Below, piece after piece: positions 22,460 through 30,025 of a stretch of DNA of 32,968 nucleotides. Origin of the DNA: Novosphingobium sp. BW1. GTDB taxonomy: Bacteria; Pseudomonadota; Alphaproteobacteria; Sphingomonadales; Sphingomonadaceae. Below the pieces are notes generated by a model. It ran no database searches, was not told the DNA's origin, and saw nothing but the letters and a program-made list of their open reading frames with translations. How positions within the stretch are numbered: position 1 is the first letter of the stretch; every line of letters starts with the position of its first letter. The stretch spans positions 1-32,968 of the forward strand of contig NZ_VIRF01000036.1 of the NCBI RefSeq assembly GCF_008107685.1, read 5' to 3'. The position numbers and the translations under genes were made by a program.

Positions 22460-23682
22460 TTCCTGAGGGGTGGGAGCGGGTCTCGCTAGGAGATATTGCG
22501 CAAATTACCGGGGGAAAGAGGCTGCCCAAGGGGCGCTCACTGGAGAGCGATCCCACGCCGCATCCCTATATTCGCGTGTCGGACATGCGAATGGGCAAGC
22601 TGGATGTTTCAGCTATCCAATATCTTCCGGCCGATCTCGGCCCCGTGCTAAAAAGATACCGAGTGAATGCCGGTGATTTGCTGATCTCCGTTGCAGGCAC
22701 TCTTGGAGCGATATGCCGGGTTCCGGATGATCTTGATGGTGCAAATCTAACCGAGAACGCTGATCGCATCAGTAGCTTCAAATGCGATTCGGGTTTCCTC
22801 TTTCACGCATTGATGGACGAGAAACTTCAACAAGCGATTCAGTCTTCGAGAACAACGAACGCACAGCCCAAGCTTGCGCTGGATAAGATTCGCTCATTCA
22901 CGATTCCTCTTCCCCCGAAGGAGGAGCAAAGGCGAATTGCACTTGTACTTGAAACCTGGGACCGCGCCATTGAGACGGTCGAGGCGCTGATCGCCAACGC
23001 CCGCGCGCAGAAGCTGGCGCTGATGCAGCAGCTGCTCCCGCAAGGCACCACCCCACCCAAAAAACGCCTACCCGGCTTTTCGGGTGACTGGCGCAAGCTG
23101 CACATTGGCGATGTCGCGAAGGAGGTTTCGGAACGCGCAGGCGACGAGGCCGGTTACCCGGTCCTGTCCTGTTCCAAATATGACGGGATGGTTGAGTCGC
23201 TGAGCTACTTCAAGAAGAAGGTCTACAGCGACGACACGTCGAACTATAAAGTCATGCGGCGCGGCACATTCGGCTTCCCATCCAACCACGTCGAGGAAGG
23301 GTCCATCGGCTATCAGGACCTGTGCGATGCCGGGATCGTCAGCCCGATCTACTGCGTTTTCGCAACCAGCAATGAGGTGGACGACGGCTTTCTCTTCAAG
23401 CTTCTGAAAACCGATCGCTATCGCCAGATTTTCGCTGCCGCCACGAACGCCTCGGTCGACCGGCGGGGAAGCCTCCGCTGGAAGGAGTTCTCACGGATTC
23501 CTCTGCCCTTGCCGCCATTGGAAGAGCAGCGGGCGATCAGCGAGGCTGTAGATGCGGTTGCCGCCACCGAGACCGCATACCAAGCCCAACTCGCCGCCCT
23601 CCGTCAGGAAAAAGCCGCGCTGATGCAGCAACTGCTCACCGGCAAACGGCGGGTCAAACTCCTGGAAAGCGAGGTGGCCTGA
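22456..23682 (+). CDS. hsdS: type I specificity subunit HsdS, full length
   Basis: A 408-residue S subunit that chooses the DNA target for both modification and restriction. Two target-recognition domains (about 1-150 and 205-350) alternate with two conserved helical spacers (about 153-200 and 352-400). The first has PPKEEQRRIALVLETWDRAIE and the second PPLEEQRAISEAVDAVAATE, and both end in ALMQQLL. The TRDs differ in sequence, implying a bipartite asymmetric site. It starts with GTG overlapping the rhuM stop and ends overlapping the next ATG. The two spacers share a nearly identical 21-base stretch exactly 600 bases apart, which could allow recombination. Confidence 0.95.
   Translation: MIPEGWERVSLGDIAQITGGKRLPKGRSLESDPTPHPYIRVSDMRMGKLDVSAIQYLPADLGPVLKRYRVNAGDLLISVAGTLGAICRVPDDLDGANLTENADRISSFKCDSGFLFHALMDEKLQQAIQSSRTTNAQPKLALDKIRSFTIPLPPKEEQRRIALVLETWDRAIETVEALIANARAQKLALMQQLLPQGTTPPKKRLPGFSGDWRKLHIGDVAKEVSERAGDEAGYPVLSCSKYDGMVESLSYFKKKVYSDDTSNYKVMRRGTFGFPSNHVEEGSIGYQDLCDAGIVSPIYCVFATSNEVDDGFLFKLLKTDRYRQIFAAATNASVDRRGSLRWKEFSRIPLPLPPLEEQRAISEAVDAVAATETAYQAQLAALRQEKAALMQQLLTGKRRVKLLESEVA
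23017..23637 (+). repeat. direct repeats inside hsdS
   Basis: The 21-base stretches at 23017-23037 and 23617-23637 match at 20 of 21 positions (they begin GCGCTGATGCAGCA) and lie exactly 600 bases, or 200 codons, apart. Crossing over between them would delete the second target-recognition domain in frame. Confidence 0.6.
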
Positions 23683-24017
23683 TGGCAATCGCGCCCTATG
23701 GCTATGCCTATGAAAAGCTGCTGGGCGCGATGGAAATCATGGCGACCGGCAAGGGCTCCCGCCCGGAACGCCTCGCGCGCGCTGGCAAGCAGTATCTGCT
23801 GCCGATCCGCAGCCCGAAAATGCACAAGCTGCCCGCTGACCTCGCGGCCTCGCTGGACAGCCTTTACCGCGAACTCACTTCCGTCCCGCCGCCAACGCAA
23901 TGGGACAATTCCTTCGACGCAACCGCCCAGCGCATGTCCTGGCAGAAGGCCGAGCGCCTAGCCGAACAACTGTTCAGCCTGTTCCTGGCGGTCGTCGAAC
24001 TGCGGAGGCAAGCCTGA
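23682..24017 (+). CDS. uncharacterised 111-residue protein in the hsd operon
   Basis: Not recognised as a named family. It is a small soluble protein: a basic central region (GKGSRPERLARAGKQYLLPIR, about 24-44) and a C-terminal helix with hydrophobic face (AERLAEQLFSLFLAVVELRRQ, about 90-110). No catalytic motif is seen. Its ATG shares a base with the hsdS stop and its TGA with the next ATG, so it is clearly part of the operon. Its placement directly before the TIGR04141/DUF6119-type gene suggests the two work together, for example as partner or antitoxin-like protein, but that is inference. Confidence 0.75.
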   Translation: MAIAPYGYAYEKLLGAMEIMATGKGSRPERLARAGKQYLLPIRSPKMHKLPADLAASLDSLYRELTSVPPPTQWDNSFDATAQRMSWQKAERLAEQLFSLFLAVVELRRQA

Positions 24018-25885
24018 TGAGCAAATCTCGTCCCTTTTCGATCTACCTGCTGAAAGCCGGATTCGACGCGACCAACGCACTGGAAGACGATCACGAGCTT
24101 CAACCGGCGGCAGGGGCAACTGCTCTGCCCGATGGGGGAACGCTTTTCATCCTTGATGCCGAACGCAAGCACCCGTGGTGGCGCAGCTACTTCGGGATTC
24201 AGGAAGAGCTGTGGCAGCAGTTTAAGGGCGCAATCCTCTTCCTGCCCGTTGGCGATCGGTGCTTCGCACTGACATTCGGCCATGTGCTGCACCACATGAA
24301 GGATGAGGCATACGAATACGACTTCGGCCTGATCGTGACATTGAACAGTGTCGACCCCAAGGAACTGAAGAGCGCAGATATGATCGAACCTGGCCCTGCC
24401 CGCCGCAGGCGGACGCAGGTTCCGGTCTCAACCGAGCTGACCTATCTTGATTTCGACGGGAATAGCGAGATCATCAAGAGCCTGACTGGCAAGGTGAAGG
24501 CTGAATACAAGGACCTGTTCAGCAACGCGACCGGCTCCGCGAGCCTCAAGATCAGCATGAAAATTGATCCGGGCGAGCTTGCAGAGCGCTGTGCGCGCCT
24601 GCTCGCCCTCTACGACAGCGAAGATTACAAGGAGACGTTCCCCAACATCCAGAACATCGTTCCGGTTCGCGATCCTGCTGAAGTGAACCGCCTCAATCAA
24701 CTCGTTCTGGAATCTGTGCAGTCCCGAGATGGCAGCACCACGCTTACAATTCCCGACATTGTCGACTATCGGGACAACACCTGCTGCATGTTTCAAGGTC
24801 CGGGCGGAACCAGCGAGGTCTATCCAGACATCTCAATGGAAGCCTTTTACGATTATCTGGGCGAAGACTTCGATCTGAACGCCCTGACTATCGACCAGCT
24901 CAAATCCTATCGAATGATCCTGACCGACGTAGAGGGAGCGCCAGGTCGTACATACGGCGTCTTTCGGAGCCTCATTTTTGATGCCGAGCCGCAGGGCGAG
25001 GCCGTCCTGTACCACCTTAATGAAGGGGACTGGTACAAAGCCGAGAAGAGCTTCGTCGCGAGGCTGAAGGCATATCTGGATGAGAAATGCGAAGCGACTG
25101 ACCTGTGCCCGTACAATCACGACGGCGTGAAGGACGGGAAAGCCGTTTACAGCGAAGGGAACTACAACGCTGCCATTCCGGGCTGGCAGGGGCGCTTCAT
25201 CTGCCTTGATCAAACAGATATCAGTCCGGCGGGAAGCACCAATATCGAGCCTTGCGATCTCTACAGCGTACAGGCGGATGGCGACGCCAAATGCGGGCAC
25301 CGGGCATCGCTGTACCACATCAAGATTTCGACGCGTTCTTCCCATCTCAGTCACCTGTTCAATCAAGGTGTGAACTCGATCGAGTTGATCGAGCTGGAGG
25401 AGACGTCCCGGACGAAGATGCAACAGCTGGTCGTCGACCGCCTGAGCGGGAACGATCAAGCGACCTACCTTGCGCCCTTCGAGAATTTCGATTTCAGGGT
25501 GGTGTTTGGGATAATCTCTCACAAAGACCCTGCCGGGCTTTCCGACAATCTCCCGCTCTTTTCCAAAATCAGCCTCATGCGTAACATGCAGCGGCTTGAC
25601 GTGATGCGCGTGCCGTGCGCGTTAGCATTCATTCCCGACGAAAGCCCGGCGAAGGGAGGTCATTCAAAGCACCAGCAGTTCCTTGTCGAAGTGCAGGACG
25701 ATGCGAATGGCCATGTGGTACGTGCATTGCCTGGCCAGGGCCTGGACACGGTGGTGCCCATCAAGAGGTGTCCGAAGGCGGTAAAGGATAGTGCGGCGGG
25801 GACCCGCTATCGTATGGTAGTAAAAGTTGCCGATGATGGCAGCCTCACGACCCATTTTGGCTGGCCATACGAGTTGGCCGCGTAA
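24017..25885 (+). CDS. TIGR04141/DUF6119-type 'sporadically distributed' protein
   Basis: A 622-residue protein resembling the TIGR04141 (DUF6119) family of patchily distributed proteins. Recognisable blocks are an opening SIYLLKAGFDATNAL, HPWWRSYFG (about 53-61), FALTFGHVLHHM (about 85-96), YDFGLIVTLNSVDPKEL (about 103-119), an RRRRTQVPVSTELTYLDFD segment, and late on SSHLSHLFNQGVNS and ALAFIPDE. No nuclease, ATPase or other catalytic motif is evident to me, and I know of no settled function. Family members tend to sit in variable islands near restriction genes. The ATG at 24017 is chosen because it overlaps the upstream stop (TGATG); the frame extends 39 codons further back without support. 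It is coupled to hsdR by a TAATG overlap. Confidence 0.8.
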   Translation: MSKSRPFSIYLLKAGFDATNALEDDHELQPAAGATALPDGGTLFILDAERKHPWWRSYFGIQEELWQQFKGAILFLPVGDRCFALTFGHVLHHMKDEAYEYDFGLIVTLNSVDPKELKSADMIEPGPARRRRTQVPVSTELTYLDFDGNSEIIKSLTGKVKAEYKDLFSNATGSASLKISMKIDPGELAERCARLLALYDSEDYKETFPNIQNIVPVRDPAEVNRLNQLVLESVQSRDGSTTLTIPDIVDYRDNTCCMFQGPGGTSEVYPDISMEAFYDYLGEDFDLNALTIDQLKSYRMILTDVEGAPGRTYGVFRSLIFDAEPQGEAVLYHLNEGDWYKAEKSFVARLKAYLDEKCEATDLCPYNHDGVKDGKAVYSEGNYNAAIPGWQGRFICLDQTDISPAGSTNIEPCDLYSVQADGDAKCGHRASLYHIKISTRSSHLSHLFNQGVNSIELIELEETSRTKMQQLVVDRLSGNDQATYLAPFENFDFRVVFGIISHKDPAGLSDNLPLFSKISLMRNMQRLDVMRVPCALAFIPDESPAKGGHSKHQQFLVEVQDDANGHVVRALPGQGLDTVVPIKRCPKAVKDSAAGTRYRMVVKVADDGSLTTHFGWPYELAA

Positions 25886-28800
25886 TGACGCCAAATACCG
25901 CCGAGCTTTACAGCTCCCATATCCCGGCCCTCGCAACGCTGGTTTCGCTAAGCTGGGATTATCTCTCGCCCGAGGCCTGCCTCGCCGCGCGCGGTGGCAA
26001 CCAGGGGGTCGTGCTGCGCGATGTGCTGGTCGAGCAGCTGCGGCGGCGGACGTTCGACTACAAGGGACGAACCTACCCGCTTTCGACCAACGCGATCGAC
26101 CAGATCGTCCGTGAGTTGACCTCGCCCGCGCTCAACGAAGGACTGATCACCGCCAACGAGAAGCTCTACAACGCGATTACACTGGGCATCACCGTCACCG
26201 AATTTGTCGATGGCAAGAAGCATAGCGTCACCGTTCCGATCATCGACTGGGCGCGCCCGCTGGCGAACAGCTTTGCTGTCAGTGATGAGATGGAGGTGCT
26301 CGCCGTCCCGGGAACCCACACGCGGCGGCCTGATATCGTCGGCTTCGTCAACGGCATCCCGCTGCTGGTAATCGAAGCCAAGCGGCCCGACAGTGGCAAT
26401 CCCAACAAGTCGATGGTCGACGAAGGGATCAGCCAAACGATCCGTAATCAGGGGCAGGAGGAAATCCCGCACCTGTTCGCCTATGCCCATCTGCTGCTCT
26501 CCATCGGCATGACTGATGGACGCTATGGCACCACCAGGACCCCGCGCAAGTTTTGGGCGCAATGGCGCGAAGAGGAGTTTTCCGAGGACCATTTCCGCCA
26601 GATCAAGAACGCCGTAACGGAAATCGATCCGCGCGCGGCGATCCTGAAGAACCATGTGCGCGAAGTGCGTGACCACTTTCGGCACCTGTGGAGCGGCGAA
26701 CAGGCTGTCACCGCACAGGACCGACTGATGATCGGCCTCTGCGCGCCTGACCGTCTGCTGGAATTTGTCCGCTCTTACGTCCTGTTCGACCGCAAGGTGG
26801 ACAAGATCGTCGCTCGACATCAGCAATTTTTCGGCATCCGCGCGCTGCTTGACCAGATCAGCCGGGTCAAGCCCGATGGCGCACGCGAAGGTGGGGTGAT
26901 TTGGCACACCACCGGTTCGGGCAAGAGCTTCACGATGGTGATGCTGTGCAAGGCGCTGCTGCTCCACGACAGGCTGAAGGCCTGCCGTCTGGTCGTGGTG
27001 ACCGACCGGCGCGATCTTGAAAAGCAGCTGGCAGGCAACTTCCTGACCGGTGGAGCCTTCGGTTCTGATATCGGCTCCAAGGATGCAGGGAGGGCCAAGG
27101 CACAATCGGGCCGCGATCTGGCCAAGCGCATCGGCAAGGGAACTGAGCGGATCATCTTCACGATCATCAACAAGTTCGGCAGCGCCGCGCGCCACGCCGA
27201 ATGCCGCAACAACAGCGCGGACATGATCGTGCTGGTCGATGAAGGCCACCGTAGCCAGGGCGGCGAGAACCACGAGCGGATGCGCAAGGCGCTGCCAAAC
27301 GCCGCCTATGTTGCGTTCACCGGTACGCCGCTGCTGAAGGACGACAAGACGGCCAACAAGTTCGGGCGGATCGTTCACGCCTACACAATGAAGGACGCCG
27401 TGTCGGACGGCACGGTGACGCCGCTGCTCTACGAGGAACGGAAACCGATCCTCGACGTGAACGAGCGCGCGATCGACAACTGGTTCGAGAAGGTAACCGC
27501 TGGCCTTTCCGATGAGCAAAGGGGCGATCTTAAGAAGAAGTTCGGGACCAAGGGCGCGGTCTATGGCTCTGGCGACCGGATCAATCTAATCGCACTCGAT
27601 ATCGCGACCCATTTCAAGGAAAACTTCAAGGATGATGATCTCGGCCTGAAGGGACAGCTGGCTACCGATTCCAAGCGGTCAGCCATCCGCTACAAGAAGG
27701 CGCTGGATGCAACCGGTTTGGTCAGCAGCGCCATCGTCATTTCGCCCCCTGATACCCGCGAAGGCCATTCGGAAGTTGATGAGGCAGAGCTGCCCGAGGT
27801 GCTGCAATGGTGGAAGGAAAACGTGCGTGGCGAGCCCGAGGATTACGAGCGCCAAGTTATCGAGGATTTCTCGACCGAGGGCCGACCCGACATTCTGATC
27901 GTGGTCGACAAGTTGCTCACTGGATTTGATGAACCGCGCAACGCTGTCCTCTATATCGACAAGAAGCTCGAACAGCACAATCTGATCCAGGCCATCGCCC
28001 GCGTGAACCGGCTGCATGAGCAAAAGAAGTATGGTTTGCTCATCGACTATCGGGGCATTCTGAAGGCGCTGGATACCGCGCTCACGGAATATCAGGACCT
28101 CGCTGAACGCACTCAGGGCGGCTTCGATCTCGACGACATTGATCAACTCTATGCCGATGTCAGCACCGAGTATAAGCGATTACCAAGCCTCCACGCCGAG
28201 CTCTGGGCGATTTTCAGGCCGGTCAAGAACAGGGCCGATATCGAGCAGTATCGGCAGCTGCTGGTGCCACAGACTCGCGAGAGCGAGGGCGGATCACCTA
28301 TCGACCTGAACCAGAAGATCAGGGAGGATTTCTACGAGGCGCTGACAGCCTACGGCATGTGTTTGAAGATCGCTCTGGGATCGCGTTCCTTCTTCGAAGA
28401 CACATCGATCACCGAGGTGCAAATTGCGGAATACAAGCGCGACCTCAAGTTCTTTACCAACCTTCGCAAGATCGTGAAGCAGGACGCACAGGAAGCCGTC
28501 GATTACAGCGCCTACGAAGACCAGATCAGGAGGCTGGTCGATCGCTATGTTGTGGGTGAGGACGTGGAGAACGTGGGCGGCGTTCTGATCGTCAACGAGC
28601 TTGGGAATCAACCGGCCGCCGAAACCTGGTCTCCTGAGAAAACCCGCAACGAGACCGATATCATCCGATCCAGAGTGCGCAAGACGATTGAGCAGGAATT
28701 GGCTGACGATCCCTATGCGCAGCTATTTTTTTCCGACCTTCTCAAGCGCGCCATTGCGGAGGCGTCCGCGCTGTTCGATCACCCCTACAAACAGTATGTT

Positions 28801-29163
28801 CTGTTCAAAGATTTGGAGGAAAAGCTCGCTGCCAAGACCGTCGACGATCTGCCCAAAGACCTCGAAGGTCACCGCCACGCCAGCGCCTATTTTGGGATTA
28901 TCCGGCTGGAGATGGGGGACGTGGTCGCTGAAGCGGTTGAACAAGAGGAGTTCATCCACGCAGCGCTGGATATGGAGAAGTTTGTCGAGAACGCCATCGC
29001 GGAAAATTCGCTGAATCCAGCAAACATTGAAGCGGCCATCCGTAAAGCCTTATTGCCGCGTCTCTTCGGCTTGACCGGCTTGGAGAAGGCCAAAGTCATC
29101 ACCGACAAGATTGTCGAGGTCACCCGCGTCGGCCTTGCTCGTGGTAATGGCGCGAAGGCATGA
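25885..29163 (+). CDS. hsdR: type I restriction endonuclease subunit HsdR
   Basis: A 1092-residue motor and nuclease subunit that translocates and cuts unmodified DNA. The N-terminal PD-(D/E)xK nuclease is visible as Asp150 (RRPDIVGF) and Glu164-Ala-Lys166 (LLVIEAKRPDS). The SF2 helicase core follows: Walker A TTGSGKS (342-348), motif II DEGH (452-455), AFTGTPL near 484, and late motifs DILIVVDKLLTGFDEPRN and QAIARVNRLH. A helical C-terminal domain (about 800-1090) would bind HsdM. All catalytic residues seem intact and the length is normal. It starts on the A of the upstream stop and ends overlapping the metallopeptidase ATG. Confidence 0.96.
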   Translation: MTPNTAELYSSHIPALATLVSLSWDYLSPEACLAARGGNQGVVLRDVLVEQLRRRTFDYKGRTYPLSTNAIDQIVRELTSPALNEGLITANEKLYNAITLGITVTEFVDGKKHSVTVPIIDWARPLANSFAVSDEMEVLAVPGTHTRRPDIVGFVNGIPLLVIEAKRPDSGNPNKSMVDEGISQTIRNQGQEEIPHLFAYAHLLLSIGMTDGRYGTTRTPRKFWAQWREEEFSEDHFRQIKNAVTEIDPRAAILKNHVREVRDHFRHLWSGEQAVTAQDRLMIGLCAPDRLLEFVRSYVLFDRKVDKIVARHQQFFGIRALLDQISRVKPDGAREGGVIWHTTGSGKSFTMVMLCKALLLHDRLKACRLVVVTDRRDLEKQLAGNFLTGGAFGSDIGSKDAGRAKAQSGRDLAKRIGKGTERIIFTIINKFGSAARHAECRNNSADMIVLVDEGHRSQGGENHERMRKALPNAAYVAFTGTPLLKDDKTANKFGRIVHAYTMKDAVSDGTVTPLLYEERKPILDVNERAIDNWFEKVTAGLSDEQRGDLKKKFGTKGAVYGSGDRINLIALDIATHFKENFKDDDLGLKGQLATDSKRSAIRYKKALDATGLVSSAIVISPPDTREGHSEVDEAELPEVLQWWKENVRGEPEDYERQVIEDFSTEGRPDILIVVDKLLTGFDEPRNAVLYIDKKLEQHNLIQAIARVNRLHEQKKYGLLIDYRGILKALDTALTEYQDLAERTQGGFDLDDIDQLYADVSTEYKRLPSLHAELWAIFRPVKNRADIEQYRQLLVPQTRESEGGSPIDLNQKIREDFYEALTAYGMCLKIALGSRSFFEDTSITEVQIAEYKRDLKFFTNLRKIVKQDAQEAVDYSAYEDQIRRLVDRYVVGEDVENVGGVLIVNELGNQPAAETWSPEKTRNETDIIRSRVRKTIEQELADDPYAQLFFSDLLKRAIAEASALFDHPYKQYVLFKDLEEKLAAKTVDDLPKDLEGHRHASAYFGIIRLEMGDVVAEAVEQEEFIHAALDMEKFVENAIAENSLNPANIEAAIRKALLPRLFGLTGLEKAKVITDKIVEVTRVGLARGNGAKA

Positions 29164-29885
29164 TTGTTCGATACGGCGATCAAGAAGTATCGTGCCTCGT
29201 TCGACAAACCGCTGCTGTCACGGGCCGTATCCGCATCCACGTCTACCCCAACGGTGATGTGGAAATTGAAGCTCCCAAAGATAAGGAAGTAGAGCACATC
29301 AGGGCGGCGGCTCAGCGACGTGCAAGATGGATTTTCCAGCATCGCAACGCAGCCATCGCCGCGCGTCGAATGGCGCTGCCGCGCGAATATATAAGCGGCG
29401 AAACCCACTTCTACCTTGGCAGGCGGCACAAGCTCATTATCCATGAGAGCAAATCGCAGCGCTCGGGAGTCAAACTCTTGCGAGGCAAACTCGAAGTTTC
29501 GCTGCCAGTGGCGGATCGAGCCGCCGTAAGACGCAGGCTGAATGCGTGGTATAGTGATCGGGCCACCGAATATTTGAGCAAGAAGGTCGGCGAAATATCG
29601 GAGCGGCTGAGTTGGATTAGCGCCCCACCACCGTTGAAACTTATGCGTATGAGAACGCAATGGGGAAGTTGCTCGCCCGAAGGGGTTATCTACCTGAATC
29701 CTACGCTGATAAGGGCGCCACGTCACTGCATCGAATATGTTATTTTACACGAACTCTGCCACCTGATCGAACATAACCACAGCAAGCGATTTTTCGATTT
29801 GCTAACCAAGCACATGCTTGACTGGCAGAGTGCTAAATGGGAGCTAGACTCGCTTGCCGAGTTAATCTTGGCGGGAAATGAGTGA
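29160..29885 (+). CDS. YgjP-like M48-type metallopeptidase
   Basis: A 241-residue zinc metalloprotease of the YgjP (DUF45/SprT-like) group. The zinc site is HELCH (197-201) with the third ligand probably His207 in EHNHSKRFF. The upstream QWGSCSPEGVIYLNP block (167-181) is a strong family marker, and an N-terminal beta-rich region (about 20-120) matches YgjP. Genes of this family commonly follow hsdR, and a role in handling DNA-bound or stalled restriction proteins has been supposed rather than shown. It overlaps hsdR by four bases (ATGA) and is the last clear gene of the operon. Confidence 0.9.
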   Translation: MIVRYGDQEVSCLVRQTAAVTGRIRIHVYPNGDVEIEAPKDKEVEHIRAAAQRRARWIFQHRNAAIAARRMALPREYISGETHFYLGRRHKLIIHESKSQRSGVKLLRGKLEVSLPVADRAAVRRRLNAWYSDRATEYLSKKVGEISERLSWISAPPPLKLMRMRTQWGSCSPEGVIYLNPTLIRAPRHCIEYVILHELCHLIEHNHSKRFFDLLTKHMLDWQSAKWELDSLAELILAGNE

Positions 29886-30025
29886 TGGGCAAAGGTTCGG
29901 ATCGCATCCCGAGCTTTTGGACAACTGCTTTTAAGCCGCTCTCACCCAATATCGCGCACGCTTGCAACCTTCATACGATCACGAAATCCCCGGCCCGTTC
30001 CGTCCCCTGCCGACCGACCAACTAA
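29885..30025 (+). CDS. possible 46-codon operon tail, perhaps truncated
   Basis: A short frame opening MGKGSDRIPSFWTTAFKPLS starts on the last base of the metallopeptidase stop (TGATG), the same coupling as the genes before it. It runs 47 bases into the 3' end of the convergent relaxase gene, where its Pro/Arg-rich tail looks like translation of foreign sequence. It may be the first part of a further hsd-operon gene cut off at the junction with the transfer region. Coding status is uncertain. Confidence 0.35.
   Translation: MGKGSDRIPSFWTTAFKPLSPNIAHACNLHTITKSPARSVPCRPTN

Noticed and set aside
25948..27519. A 523-codon reverse-strand frame across hsdR
   Set aside because: It is antisense to the conserved helicase and nuclease motifs of HsdR and reads as compositional shadow.
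19252..29885. BREX, DISARM or another named multi-gene defence system
   Set aside because: No PglZ, BrxC/L, DrmA/B or phospholipase D gene is present; the core is plainly type I HsdM, HsdS and HsdR.
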